Shown here: positions 33,286-42,105 of the stretch, piece by piece | Layout of the letters: every line of letters starts with the position of its first letter | Position numbering within the stretch: position 1 is the stretch's first letter | NCBI RefSeq assembly: GCF_002025665.1 | Contig: NZ_CP018786.1 | Span: forward strand, 5,146,001 to 5,210,000 | Source of the DNA: Chryseobacterium indologenes | GTDB lineage: Bacteria > Bacteroidota > Bacteroidia > Flavobacteriales > Weeksellaceae | Length of the DNA: 64,000 nucleotides | Direction of reading: 5' to 3' | Translations under genes and position numbers: made by a program | Notes under the pieces: generated by a model | The model's input: only the letters and a program-made list of their open reading frames with translations | The model's database searches: none | What the model was told of the DNA's origin: nothing

Positions 33286-35820
33286 TTAAGATTGAGAAGA
33301 CTTTTCAGCAGATTTTTTAGCTTTCTGTGTTTTTCCGATCAATCCGTCTTTTGCTTCATTAAGGTCAAGAACCACGGTTTCTCCTTCATTCAATTGCTTG
33401 TTTACCAGCATTTCTGCCAATAAGTCTTCAATATACTTCTGGATGGCACGTTTCAATGGTCTTGCTCCGAAATCTTTATCCCATCCTTTTTCAGAAATAA
33501 AGTCTTTTGCTTCTTCAGTAAGATCTACTTTATATCCTAGTTTTTCAAGTCTGCCATACAGTTTGTTCAGTTCAATATCGATAATTTTCTTGATATCATC
33601 CTGTACAAGAGAGTTGAAGATTACAATATCATCAATTCTGTTTAAGAATTCTGGAGCAAATGCTTTTTTAAGAGCACTTTCAATGGTACTTCTTGCTCTT
33701 GAATCTGAAGTGGTTTTCTTCGCAGAAGTTCCGAATCCTACACCATCTCCAAAGTCTTTAAGATCTCTGGTTCCGATGTTTGAGGTAAGAATAATGATAG
33801 TATTTCTAAAGTCAATTTTTCTTCCTAAGCTGTCTGTAACGTGTCCTTCATCCAAAATCTGTAACAGAATATTGAATACATCCGGGTGAGCTTTTTCAAT
33901 CTCATCCAAAAGAACCACCGCATAAGGCTTTCTTCTTACCGCTTCTGTAAGCTGACCACCTTCTTCGTATCCTACGTATCCCGGAGGCGCACCAACCAAT
34001 CTTGAAACCGCAAATTTCTCCATGTATTCACTCATGTCAATTCTGATCAGAGATTCATCAGATTCGAAAAGTTCTCTTGCCATTACCTTTGCCAATTCGG
34101 TTTTACCAACCCCGGTTGTTCCAAGGAAAATAAAGGTACCAATAGGGCGGTTAGGATCTTTAAGACCAGCTCTGTTTCTTTGAATAGCTTTCACTACTTT
34201 TTTCACAGCATCTTCCTGACCGATTACTTTTCCGTTCAGCTTCTCATCCATTTGGGCCAATTTGTCAAGCTCGTTCTTACCAACTTTCGTTACCGGAACA
34301 CCACTCATCATAGAAACCACTTCCGCTACATTTTCTTCCGTTACGGTTTCTTTTTTCTCTTTTACATCTTTGTCCCATTTTTCCTGAGCAGCATTCAGTT
34401 CCATTTGAAGACGTTCCTCTTCATCTTTCAGCTTTCTTGCTTCAAGATAGTCCTGAGCTTTTACAGCCTTCTGTTTCAGTTCTTTGATATCTTCGATTTT
34501 CTTTTCAAAATCAATGATTTCTGTAGGAACTTTCATGTTTTTAATATAAACGCGGGATCCGGCTTCGTCCATGGCATCGATTGCTTTGTCCGGTAAGAAA
34601 CGGTCTGTAATATATCTTGAGGTCAAATTGACACAAGCCAGAATTGCTTCCGGAGTATAGATTACATTATGATGTTCCTCATATTTATCTTTGATCTGAT
34701 TCAAGATCTGAACGGTTTCATCAATAGAAGTAGGTTCCACCATTACTTTCTGGAATCTTCTTTCTAAAGCTCCGTCTTTTTCAATATACTGACGGTATTC
34801 ATCCAGGGTAGTTGCCCCGATGCATTGAATTTCACCTCTTGCCAAAGCCGGTTTGAACATATTGGAAGCATCTAAACTTCCCGTAGAACTTCCAGCTCCT
34901 ACAATCGTATGAAGCTCATCAATGAATAAGATGACATCTCTGTTTTTCTCCAGTTCCGTCATAATCGCCTTCATTCTTTCTTCAAACTGACCACGGTATT
35001 TAGTTCCGGCAACTAAACTTGCCAGGTCTAAAGTGATCACACGTTTTCCGTAAAGAACCCTCGACACTTTTTTCTGTTGAATTCTTAGTGCTAAACCTTC
35101 AGCAATGGCAGACTTACCAACTCCCGGCTCCCCGATAAGAAGTGGGTTGTTTTTCTTTCTACGCGATAAGATCTGAGAAACTCTCTCAATTTCTTTTTCA
35201 CGCCCGATTACTGGGTCTAGTTTTCCATCTCTTGCCAAAGAAGTAAGGTCTCTACCAAAGTTATCCAATGTAGGCGTTTTACTTTTTGCAGAACCTAGAT
35301 TTCCTGTAGGCTTTCTCATTTGCTCAAATTCTTCTCTCTCGTCATCGTCATCGTAAGCACTCATCTGAGGAGACTGCCCTGAATTTTTAAGCATAGTCTG
35401 GTATTCTCTTGAAACTCCTTCGTAGTCGATGTCATAAGCTCCCAGAATATTTGAAGTAGGATCTTCATATTTATAAAGAATACCTAAAAGCAGGTGAACG
35501 GTATTAATTTCATTGCTTTTATATTGACGGCATTCTAACTCTGCACGTTTAATGGCATGGTCTGCCATCTTAGTGAAAGAAATATTGGTAACCTCTTCAG
35601 AAATAGGATTAAGACTTGCTGTATTTAAAGTTTCAATTTTTCTTCTGATTTGTGTTAAATCCGCATTAAGGTTTTGAAGGATTTCTTTTGCAGAGTTTTC
35701 CGTTTTTATAATACCTAAAAGTAGATGTTCTGTATTAAGAAATTCACTTTTCAGCCTTTTAGCTTCGCTTTTGCTTTGTTTGAACACCTGGCTCAAACCT
35801 TGTGAAAACTTATAATCCAT
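33286..35820 (-). CDS. clpC: ATP-dependent Clp protease ATP-binding subunit ClpC
   Basis: A Hsp100 unfoldase that feeds proteins to ClpP. The 844-residue protein starts MDYKFSQGLSQVF (ATG at 35820 preferred to the one at 35832). Two N-terminal Clp repeats are followed by the first AAA module with GEPGVGKSAIAEG and FIDELHTIVGAG. A UVR-like middle segment (YLEARKLKDEEERLQMEL) and the second module with GTTGVGKTELAK and LLDEIEKAHPDVF follow. The UVR-containing layout marks it as ClpC rather than ClpB. Confidence 0.95.
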   Translation of the reverse strand: MDYKFSQGLSQVFKQSKSEAKRLKSEFLNTEHLLLGIIKTENSAKEILQNLNADLTQIRRKIETLNTASLNPISEEVTNISFTKMADHAIKRAELECRQYKSNEINTVHLLLGILYKYEDPTSNILGAYDIDYEGVSREYQTMLKNSGQSPQMSAYDDDDEREEFEQMRKPTGNLGSAKSKTPTLDNFGRDLTSLARDGKLDPVIGREKEIERVSQILSRRKKNNPLLIGEPGVGKSAIAEGLALRIQQKKVSRVLYGKRVITLDLASLVAGTKYRGQFEERMKAIMTELEKNRDVILFIDELHTIVGAGSSTGSLDASNMFKPALARGEIQCIGATTLDEYRQYIEKDGALERRFQKVMVEPTSIDETVQILNQIKDKYEEHHNVIYTPEAILACVNLTSRYITDRFLPDKAIDAMDEAGSRVYIKNMKVPTEIIDFEKKIEDIKELKQKAVKAQDYLEARKLKDEEERLQMELNAAQEKWDKDVKEKKETVTEENVAEVVSMMSGVPVTKVGKNELDKLAQMDEKLNGKVIGQEDAVKKVVKAIQRNRAGLKDPNRPIGTFIFLGTTGVGKTELAKVMARELFESDESLIRIDMSEYMEKFAVSRLVGAPPGYVGYEEGGQLTEAVRRKPYAVVLLDEIEKAHPDVFNILLQILDEGHVTDSLGRKIDFRNTIIILTSNIGTRDLKDFGDGVGFGTSAKKTTSDSRARSTIESALKKAFAPEFLNRIDDIVIFNSLVQDDIKKIIDIELNKLYGRLEKLGYKVDLTEEAKDFISEKGWDKDFGARPLKRAIQKYIEDLLAEMLVNKQLNEGETVVLDLNEAKDGLIGKTQKAKKSAEKSSQS

Positions 35821-35971
35821 AATATATCTCATTAGAACAAAGGCAACATTACCTTTTATTCATTATCTAAATTACAAATATTTTACCAAAAATCAATTAA
35901 TGACTTTATGGCAGAAAAAATTTTATTATCTTATTGAAAATGATTAAGTTTGTTATCCTTAAATTTTCCCC

Positions 35972-36196
35972 ATGAATCCTGAACTTACCACTTACATCGG
36001 CTATTCTGCTTCTCTTTTTATCGTATTGAGTTTCATACTGAAAGATGTAAGAAAAATCAGAATTGTCAATATGATTGGCTGCATTTGTTTTGTCATTTAT
36101 GGCTTCTTTAGCGGACCGCTTTGGCCAGTAATTATACCAAACGGATTAATCTGCTTCATTCAGATCTATCATTTAATACTAGGTAAGAAGAGTTGA
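35972..36196 (+). CDS. YgjV-like small membrane protein
   Basis: 74 residues with three hydrophobic helices (YIGYSASLFIVLSFIL, NMIGCICFVIYGFFSG, WPVIIPNGLICFIQIYHLI). The pattern matches the small bacterial inner-membrane family that includes YgjV. The stop codon overlaps the start of the glycosyltransferase (TGATG), implying coupling. Function unknown; the context suggests a membrane partner in polysaccharide synthesis. Confidence 0.75.
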   Translation: MNPELTTYIGYSASLFIVLSFILKDVRKIRIVNMIGCICFVIYGFFSGPLWPVIIPNGLICFIQIYHLILGKKS

Positions 36197-37293
36197 TGAG
36201 GAAAAAAATAATTACTTCTGCTTTTAGTAATCTGTATACTGACCAACGGATAGAAAAGGTGTGCAAAACCCTTTTTGATAACGGTTATTCCATAGATCTG
36301 ATCGGTAATGACTGGGAAGGGAATGAAAAAATGGAGCGTCCTTATTCCTTTTCAAGGATTAGATTGAAATCAAAAAGCCTGAAGACTGCTTATTTTGAAT
36401 TCAACTGGAAACTCTATAAAGAATTAAAGAAAAAAGCGGACAAAGATACTATCCTTCATGCTAATGACATAGATGCACTTCTGCCAAATTATCTCATTGC
36501 CAGAAAACTGAACATTCCTTTAGTCTTTGACAGTCATGAAATTTTCACAGAAATGCCATCCGTTCAAAACAGATTTTCTCAGAAATTCTGGAGAGTGCTT
36601 GAAAGAAAGCTGGTTCCTCATATGAAACTGATGATGACAGAAAGTGAAAGCTATGCCGAATGGTTTCATGAGCAATACAATGTGAATCCTGTAGTGGTTA
36701 GAAATATTCCGAGAAAAATTCTTTCTGTACCGGAAATTCCTGAGAATCATCCAAAAATTATTTTATATCAGGGAGCGATTAATCAATCCAGAGGTATAGA
36801 AAAAATGATTGTCGCCATGCATCACATTAAAGATGCTGTTCTGAAAATTGCAGGGGATGGGCCGAAGAAAAAAGAATATGAGGAACTTGTTATTCAGGAA
36901 AAACTGCAGGATAAAGTATTTTTCCTGGGCAAGCTGAAACCGGAAAACCTCAGGGAAATAACCAGAACAGCTGATGCAGGATTCAGTCTTGAAGAAAACA
37001 ATGGAGTAAGTTACTATTATTCACTTCCTAATAAGGTTTGTGACTATATCCAATCGAGAGTGCCGCTTGTGATGATTAATTTTCCGGAGATGCAAAGGAT
37101 AAAAAATCAATTTGATGTAGGAGAAATTATTCCGGATCATCAGCCTGAAACCATTGAGAAAGCAATTAATCTTGTTCTTCAGAGAGGAAGACAGCGTTAT
37201 CAAAGCGAATTAAATAAGGCAGCAGATGTTTTTTGCTGGGAGAATGAAGAAACAAAAATCCTGCAACTTTTTGAAAAAGCATCACGTAAATAA
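36196..37293 (+). CDS. glycosyltransferase, GT4-like
   Basis: A 365-residue glycosyltransferase with the GT-B fold. FDSHEIFTEMP near 115 lies in the N-terminal domain. KIILYQGAINQSRGIEKMI near 185, KIAGDGPKKKEYEE and the sugar-nucleotide segment GFSLEENNGVSYYYSLPNKVCDYI near 280 place it in the GT4/GT1 group. It starts at the ATG overlapping the previous stop. The product is probably an envelope glycan; acceptor and sugar are unknown. A possible promoter for sufE lies after its stop. Confidence 0.88.
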   Translation: MRKKIITSAFSNLYTDQRIEKVCKTLFDNGYSIDLIGNDWEGNEKMERPYSFSRIRLKSKSLKTAYFEFNWKLYKELKKKADKDTILHANDIDALLPNYLIARKLNIPLVFDSHEIFTEMPSVQNRFSQKFWRVLERKLVPHMKLMMTESESYAEWFHEQYNVNPVVVRNIPRKILSVPEIPENHPKIILYQGAINQSRGIEKMIVAMHHIKDAVLKIAGDGPKKKEYEELVIQEKLQDKVFFLGKLKPENLREITRTADAGFSLEENNGVSYYYSLPNKVCDYIQSRVPLVMINFPEMQRIKNQFDVGEIIPDHQPETIEKAINLVLQRGRQRYQSELNKAADVFCWENEETKILQLFEKASRK

Positions 37294-37309
37294 TTTTTAC
37301 AAAATTGGT

Positions 37310-37317
37310 TATCTTTG
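37310..37317 (+). promoter_or_regulatory. possible sufE -7 box
   Basis: TATCTTTG matches TAnnTTTG, 20 nt before the ATG at 37338. The -33 element is not clear. Confidence 0.45.
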
Positions 37318-37337
37318 CAAAAGAAATTTGATTTAAA

Positions 37338-37757
37338 ATGACCATTAAAGAAAAACAGCAGGAAATAATAGACGAATTCGCTTTTCTTGACGATTGGGAG
37401 CAAAAGTATGAGTATATCATTGATCTTGGAAAAGAACTGAAAGGCTTAGCTGAAGATAAGAAAACCGAAGAAAATCTGATTAAGGGCTGCCAGAGCAAAG
37501 TTTGGATTGATGCTGAATTTAAAGACGGGAAACTTTTCTTTAATGCAGATTCTGATGGTATTCTACCAAAAGGGATCGTTTCTCTTTTAGTAAGTATTTA
37601 CAGTGGACATTCCACTCAGGAAATTCTGGATTCTGATTTTGATTTTATTGCAGAAATAGGATTACAGGAATTTCTTTCACCTTCCAGAGCGAACGGACTG
37701 ATGGCGATGACAAAGCAGATCAAGTTTTATGCAGTTGCTTACCAACTGAAATCATAG
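37338..37757 (+). CDS. sufE: SufE-family sulfur-transfer protein
   Basis: Accepts sulfur from SufS-type cysteine desulfurase and stimulates Fe-S cluster assembly. The 139-residue protein begins with EKQQEIIDEFAFLDDWEQKYEYIIDLGK. The acceptor cysteine is in IKGCQSKVW near 52, and GLQEFLSPSRANGLMAM is the conserved C-terminal helix. Length and motifs agree with SufE. The other suf genes are not in this window. The glycosyltransferase at 37760 follows after 2 nt. Confidence 0.93.
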   Translation: MTIKEKQQEIIDEFAFLDDWEQKYEYIIDLGKELKGLAEDKKTEENLIKGCQSKVWIDAEFKDGKLFFNADSDGILPKGIVSLLVSIYSGHSTQEILDSDFDFIAEIGLQEFLSPSRANGLMAMTKQIKFYAVAYQLKS

Positions 37758-37759
37758 CC

Positions 37760-38731
37760 GTGACCAGAATTTTAGCATATCGTTTTTCCGCATTCGGAGA
37801 TGTTGCGATGACTGTGCCTGTTTTCAGAGAATTTCTGGAGCAGAACCCCGGTGTGGAAATTATTATGGTTTCCAGGAAAAATTTTGAGGCTCTTTTTGCG
37901 GGAGTTCCTAATGTAACTTTTAAGGGGATTGATCTGGATGATTACAAAGGCTTTTTTGGATTAAGGAAACTTAGCAATGAACTGATCCGTGAATTTAATC
38001 CGGATTGTATTGCTAACCTTCATGATGTAATCCGAACGAAGATTTTAGACAGGATATACAGAAGAAAAGGACTTAAGGTTTTTAAGATAAACAAAGGTAA
38101 AGAGGAGAAAGAACATCTTACGGATGTCTGGAACCTGGAAAAAGTGCAACTGAAAAAAACCGTAGAACGCTACGCTGACGTTTTCCGTGAAATGGGATTC
38201 AAAGTTGAACTCTCTCATCAATTAAGACCGGTTTCAGAACAAAAATCAGGAATTGGGTTTGCTCCTTTTGCTCAGCATAAAGGAAAAATGCTTCCTTTGG
38301 AGAAATCCTATGAACTGGTTAGGATTCTGGCTCAGAAACATACAGTATATTTCTTTGGAGGAGGTAAAAAAGAAACGGAAACTCTTGAAAAATGGGAAGA
38401 AGAGATTCCTAATACAAAAAACCTTGCCGGAAAATTAAACCTTACAGAAGAACTCAATTATATTGCCGGGCTCAAACTGATGATATCTATGGATTCTGCC
38501 AATATGCATCTTGCAAGTCTTGTAGGAACGAGATGTGTTTCTATTTGGGGAGCGACTCATCCATATGCAGGATTTTTAGGATTTGGGCAGAGTGAAGAAG
38601 ATGTTGTTCAGGTGAAAGATCTGAGCTGCAGACCATGTTCGGTTTTTGGAGATAAAGAATGTTACAGAGGCGACTGGGCCTGCCTTGAAGAATTCAATAT
38701 TCAGAAAGTGGTGGACAGGATTAATTTTTAA
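37760..38731 (+). CDS. heptosyltransferase-type glycosyltransferase (GT9)
   Basis: A 323-residue GT9 enzyme that transfers a sugar from a nucleotide donor in lipopolysaccharide core assembly. It starts at a GTG 2 nt after sufE. Visible features are LAYRFSAFGDVAMTVPVF at the N-terminus and LMISMDSANMHLASLVGTRCVSIWGATHP in the C-terminal donor-binding region. The last bases overlap the stop of the convergent gene at 38721, and no terminator separates them. Confidence 0.9.
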   Translation: MTRILAYRFSAFGDVAMTVPVFREFLEQNPGVEIIMVSRKNFEALFAGVPNVTFKGIDLDDYKGFFGLRKLSNELIREFNPDCIANLHDVIRTKILDRIYRRKGLKVFKINKGKEEKEHLTDVWNLEKVQLKKTVERYADVFREMGFKVELSHQLRPVSEQKSGIGFAPFAQHKGKMLPLEKSYELVRILAQKHTVYFFGGGKKETETLEKWEEEIPNTKNLAGKLNLTEELNYIAGLKLMISMDSANMHLASLVGTRCVSIWGATHPYAGFLGFGQSEEDVVQVKDLSCRPCSVFGDKECYRGDWACLEEFNIQKVVDRINF

Positions 38732-39842
38732 AAATAATCTTTAGCATCTCATGAGCCTTAGCTTTATCGGAATGTTTTTTTTCTAAGACTTCCTTTCTCT
38801 TTTCGGTGTCGTGATACTCTTTTTCAGCTGAGGTGATAATTCGTTGGCGAATTTCATTCATATCAGATCCAAACAGGCATACACTCTTCAAAATAGGATC
38901 ATCTGTAATATTTTCACTGATGATGACAAAACGGCTGTTGTAAAGCGTATTAAAAAGCTTCACTTTTGTGCCCGAATTCTGATAAGAAATCAAGATATTG
39001 CCATGAGCATCTTTCAGAAGCCTAAGAAGATTTTCAGTGGTCTGAATAGGAGTGAGGCTGATGTTTTCAACTGTGGAAATCTTTCTTTTAATATCTTCAG
39101 TGGCACGATCTGAGGCTACAATTAATTGATATTGTGGAAGGGTTTTAAATAAGTCAATAGTCTCATTCAATGCTCTTTTGTTGTCAGCGGTACTAAGGTC
39201 TCCATGAAAAAGAAAATACTTTCCTTTTGTATCCAATTCCTTTACCGATTCATTACCATGAAAGATATGAATCAGATGGGCATTTCCCGAATAAGTTTCT
39301 ACTTCATTATATTCCTTTTCAGACAGGCAGAATACGGCTTCAAATTTCTTTAAAAGTTTTTTCTGATATCTGGTATGCTTTAAAGATTCAATTTTGTAGA
39401 TGAGCTTTTTGAATATGTTTTTCTCTGACACAGAAAGACCTTTATAATACTCTGTTTCGTTATTATGGTAGCGAAGATAGAATTGGTGGTCATTATTTCT
39501 CAGAAACCGTATTATAGAGGTTGTCTGTAGGCCTTCGAACAGGATAGGTGCTTTATTCCTTTCCAGATTTTTAATGAGTTCTTCAGAATTTCTGATAGCA
39601 GCTGCGAAAGGAGTTGACGAGAAATAAAGCAAAGGGTTCTTTTTCTTTTGATAAAAAGACACATTTTCCGTAATCTCTTTGACTTCCGGATCAATCTTAT
39701 CAGGGATCTGGTCTACAAAACAATGTAGGTGAATTTTTATTCCAAGATCAGATAAAGCCTTGATTTTATAATACACATCAATGATTCCACCATAAGAAGG
39801 AGGGTAGGGATAATTGAATGATATGATATGGAATTTATTCAA
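38721..39842 (-). CDS. glycosyltransferase, GT4-like
   Basis: A 373-residue GT-B-type glycosyltransferase. The N-terminus FHIISFNYPYPPSYGGIIDVYYKIKAL resembles GT4 enzymes with a GGI donor loop. The C-terminal half has FHGDLSTADNKRALNE, LLRLLKDAHGNILISYQNSGTKVKLFN and ISENITDD, typical of the donor-site region, though the EX7E motif is weak. It overlaps the GT9 gene tail by 11 bp. Together with 35972-38731 it makes a small glycan-assembly group. Confidence 0.82.
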   Translation of the reverse strand: MNKFHIISFNYPYPPSYGGIIDVYYKIKALSDLGIKIHLHCFVDQIPDKIDPEVKEITENVSFYQKKKNPLLYFSSTPFAAAIRNSEELIKNLERNKAPILFEGLQTTSIIRFLRNNDHQFYLRYHNNETEYYKGLSVSEKNIFKKLIYKIESLKHTRYQKKLLKKFEAVFCLSEKEYNEVETYSGNAHLIHIFHGNESVKELDTKGKYFLFHGDLSTADNKRALNETIDLFKTLPQYQLIVASDRATEDIKRKISTVENISLTPIQTTENLLRLLKDAHGNILISYQNSGTKVKLFNTLYNSRFVIISENITDDPILKSVCLFGSDMNEIRQRIITSAEKEYHDTEKRKEVLEKKHSDKAKAHEMLKIIFKN

Positions 39843-39911
39843 AAAAACGGATGTTTAATACCAAAGTGACAAAGGTAAGAATATCACTAAAGGATTACTA
39901 ATCTCAGATTT

Positions 39912-40391
39912 TTATTTTTCAGGTATTTTTTTCTCTAATGCTATATAGATATCTTTTGTTTTTTCATTAATTAACTTTACATATTCTCCAGATTTATCTA
40001 TTCTCAGAATTAATTCGGAGTTATTTTTAGTGTTTTTGAGAATGAGAGATTTTTTTTGGATTTTAAATGTAAAAGTTTCTTTTTTTAATATTCTCTCGAA
40101 ATTAGAATCTCTTATTGAATGGTTGATTAACTTAACTTTTTCGGAAGGATAGCACTCCTGATAGAAAACTTTATTATCACCAATAAAAATAAAAATCTTT
40201 GAATATACCTGTTCCGGATTAATATAATCCATATTTTTAATATCTAAGGAGCTTTCAAATCTTCTGGCGTTATCAAAATTTGGATCTGCATTGCCTGAGT
40301 TTTTTGTAATCACTGCTCTTTCAATAATTATTTGAGAATAGTTTTTTGAAAAAAATAAAAGAAAAATTAGAAATACAAATATTGGTTTCAT
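39912..40391 (-). CDS. secreted hypothetical protein
   Basis: 159 residues with a signal peptide (FVFLIFLLFFSKNYSQ). The mature part is beta-rich and lysine-rich, with no recognised domain (FTFKIQKKSLILKNTKNNSELILRIDKSG). It is monocistronic. The A/T-rich sequence and an unusual start region suggest an accessory or recently spread gene. Function unknown. Confidence 0.7.
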   Translation of the reverse strand: MKPIFVFLIFLLFFSKNYSQIIIERAVITKNSGNADPNFDNARRFESSLDIKNMDYINPEQVYSKIFIFIGDNKVFYQECYPSEKVKLINHSIRDSNFERILKKETFTFKIQKKSLILKNTKNNSELILRIDKSGEYVKLINEKTKDIYIALEKKIPEK

Positions 40392-40420
40392 CGCAGAAAT
40401 ATTGATCAGGATAAAAATAA

Positions 40421-40450
40421 AAAAATCTCCCAGAAATCTGAGAGATTTTT
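40421..40450 (-). terminator. terminator of the tRNA-Val transcript
   Basis: A 9-bp perfect stem (AAAAATCTC, 40421-40429 with 40442-40450, 12-nt loop) lies immediately after the tRNA pair on the minus strand, followed by a run of T. Confidence 0.8.
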
Positions 40451-40452
40451 TG

Positions 40453-40527
40453 TGGGTCCTGAGGGATTCGAACCCCCGACCCTCTGGGTGTAAACCAGAT
40501 GCTCTGAACCAACTGAGCTAAGAACCC
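40453..40527 (-). tRNA. tRNA-Val (anticodon TAC)
   Basis: 75-nt cloverleaf on the minus strand: acceptor GGGTTCT/AGGACCC with one G-U pair, D-arm GCTC...GAGC, anticodon stem TCTGG/CCAGA with loop TTTACAC (anticodon TAC), and T-arm GGGGGTTCGAATCCC. CCA is not encoded. It is identical to the second copy upstream; the spacer is 33 nt. Confidence 0.96.
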
Positions 40528-40560
40528 GAATTTTTTTGAAAGGTTTCGTTTCCTTTTCTG

Positions 40561-40635
40561 TGGGTCCTGAGGGATTCGAACCCCCGACCCTCTGGGTGTA
40601 AACCAGATGCTCTGAACCAACTGAGCTAAGAACCC
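40561..40635 (-). tRNA. tRNA-Val (anticodon TAC), second copy
   Basis: Identical in sequence and length to the 40453-40527 gene and transcribed first from the promoter at 40666. The two make a tandem tRNA operon. Confidence 0.96.
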
Positions 40636-40665
40636 TCTAGACTTGTTCTCTTGTTTAGAGTGGTG

Positions 40666-40695
40666 CAAATATACGACTTATTCTTTAATCTCCAA
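40666..40695 (-). promoter_or_regulatory. tRNA-Val promoter
   Basis: On the minus strand, TTG at 40695-40693 and TATATTTG at 40673-40666 are separated by 19 nt, a full match to the Bacteroidota promoter. The -33 element lies inside the end of folC. Confidence 0.8.
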
Positions 40696-41922
40696 ATTTT
40701 TTCCCAAAAAATCTCCCACTACAAAGTTGCTTCCGCCAATAAAAATCATTTCTTCGTTTGTACATCGTTCTTTTGCAGACAGATACGCTTCCTGTACGGA
40801 GTCAAAAATTTTATAAAAAATTTTCGCCTCCTTAAGCAGGTTTTCGTAATCTTCGGGATGTCTTCCCCTGTTAATGGATGGTTTTGCAAAATAGAACTCA
40901 GAATTTTCAGGAAGTAGTTTCATCACATCATCTATTTTTTTGTCGTTCACAAACCCCAAAATAACATGCTTGTGTTTGTTAATTGAATTTAATTGTGAAA
41001 AAACATACTCCAAACCTGCCTGATTGTGCCCCGTATCACAAATCGTAAGCGGATTTTGTGAAAACTCAAACCAACGGCCAATAAATCCTGTATTCTGATG
41101 AACATGAAGCAATCCGTTTTCAAGATCTTCATCAGAAATAAGGACTCCCAGTTTTTTTAATTCTTCTACCGCAGCTAAGACAACCCTGATATTCTTTTTC
41201 TGGTAATTTCCTTTCAGATCAGATTCAAGGTTGGTATTTATAAGAGTAGCATCTATAAACGGTGCATTTTCTTTCGTTGCTTTCTCCTGAATGATATTTC
41301 TAACGGCTTCATTCTCGTCACCGGAAATAATAGGGATATTGCTTTTAATAATTCCAGCTTTCTCGGTGGCAATTTCTTCGATGGTATCTCCAAGAATATT
41401 CTGATGATCCAGCTGAACATTAGTAATAGCCGAAATCAATGGATTGATAATATTTGTGGAATCCAGTCTTCCTCCCAATCCTACTTCAATAATGGCAAAA
41501 TCTACCTGCTGCTGATAAAAATATTCAAAAGCCATGATGGTTGTAAACTCGAAGAAAGAGGGACGGATATCTTCCGGAATCGTTTTTAATTTTTGAATAA
41601 AATCAAAGACAAATTCTTTATTACAGTTTTTTCCATTCACCTTTATTCGCTCCGTGAAGTCTATAAGGTGCGGAGAATTGTATAATCCGGTTTTATAACC
41701 AGCTTCCTGAAGAACCGATGCCAGCATATTGCTTGAAGAACCTTTTCCATTAGTACCGCCAATGTGAATACATTTTATTTTATCCTGAGGATTTCCAAAG
41801 AAAGCACAAAGCTTTGTAATGTTATCAAGCCCAGGTTTATAAGCCTTCTGTCCATCTATTTGATAGTTGGGCATCTGTACGAAAAGCCAGTCGATAGCTT
41901 CCTGATATTGTTCATTTGTCAT
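40678..41922 (-). CDS. folC: dihydrofolate synthase / folylpolyglutamate synthase
   Basis: Adds glutamate to dihydropteroate and to folates, using ATP. The 414-residue Mur-ligase-like protein has the ATP loop IGGTNGKGSSSNML near 54, the folate-loop LYNSPHLIDFTERIKVNG near 80, and the conserved IEVGLGGRLDSTNI near 142 and DTGHNQAGLEYV near 295. The length is normal. It ends in the promoter of the tRNA pair and is probably read from its own promoter, which I cannot place firmly. Confidence 0.95.
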   Translation of the reverse strand: MTNEQYQEAIDWLFVQMPNYQIDGQKAYKPGLDNITKLCAFFGNPQDKIKCIHIGGTNGKGSSSNMLASVLQEAGYKTGLYNSPHLIDFTERIKVNGKNCNKEFVFDFIQKLKTIPEDIRPSFFEFTTIMAFEYFYQQQVDFAIIEVGLGGRLDSTNIINPLISAITNVQLDHQNILGDTIEEIATEKAGIIKSNIPIISGDENEAVRNIIQEKATKENAPFIDATLINTNLESDLKGNYQKKNIRVVLAAVEELKKLGVLISDEDLENGLLHVHQNTGFIGRWFEFSQNPLTICDTGHNQAGLEYVFSQLNSINKHKHVILGFVNDKKIDDVMKLLPENSEFYFAKPSINRGRHPEDYENLLKEAKIFYKIFDSVQEAYLSAKERCTNEEMIFIGGSNFVVGDFLGKNLEIKE

Positions 41923-42105
41923 AGTGCAAAATTCCCAAAAGTTTTTTTAAAATAAAATATAATTTTTCAATCTGTAACTTTTTTATATTTAATTCGTCTA
42001 ATATTGAAAAATCTTAATATGAAATCGCTGTGATTTACATGGTATACTACTCATGAAGATAACACGATTCCATATGACCATTAAAAACAAATAAACATAT
42101 ACAAT

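Noticed and set aside
40321..40668. Open frame of 115 codons on the minus strand, containing two near-identical repeats
   Set aside because: The repeats are the two tRNA-Val genes read as codons. The tRNA folds explain the sequence, so this is not a gene.
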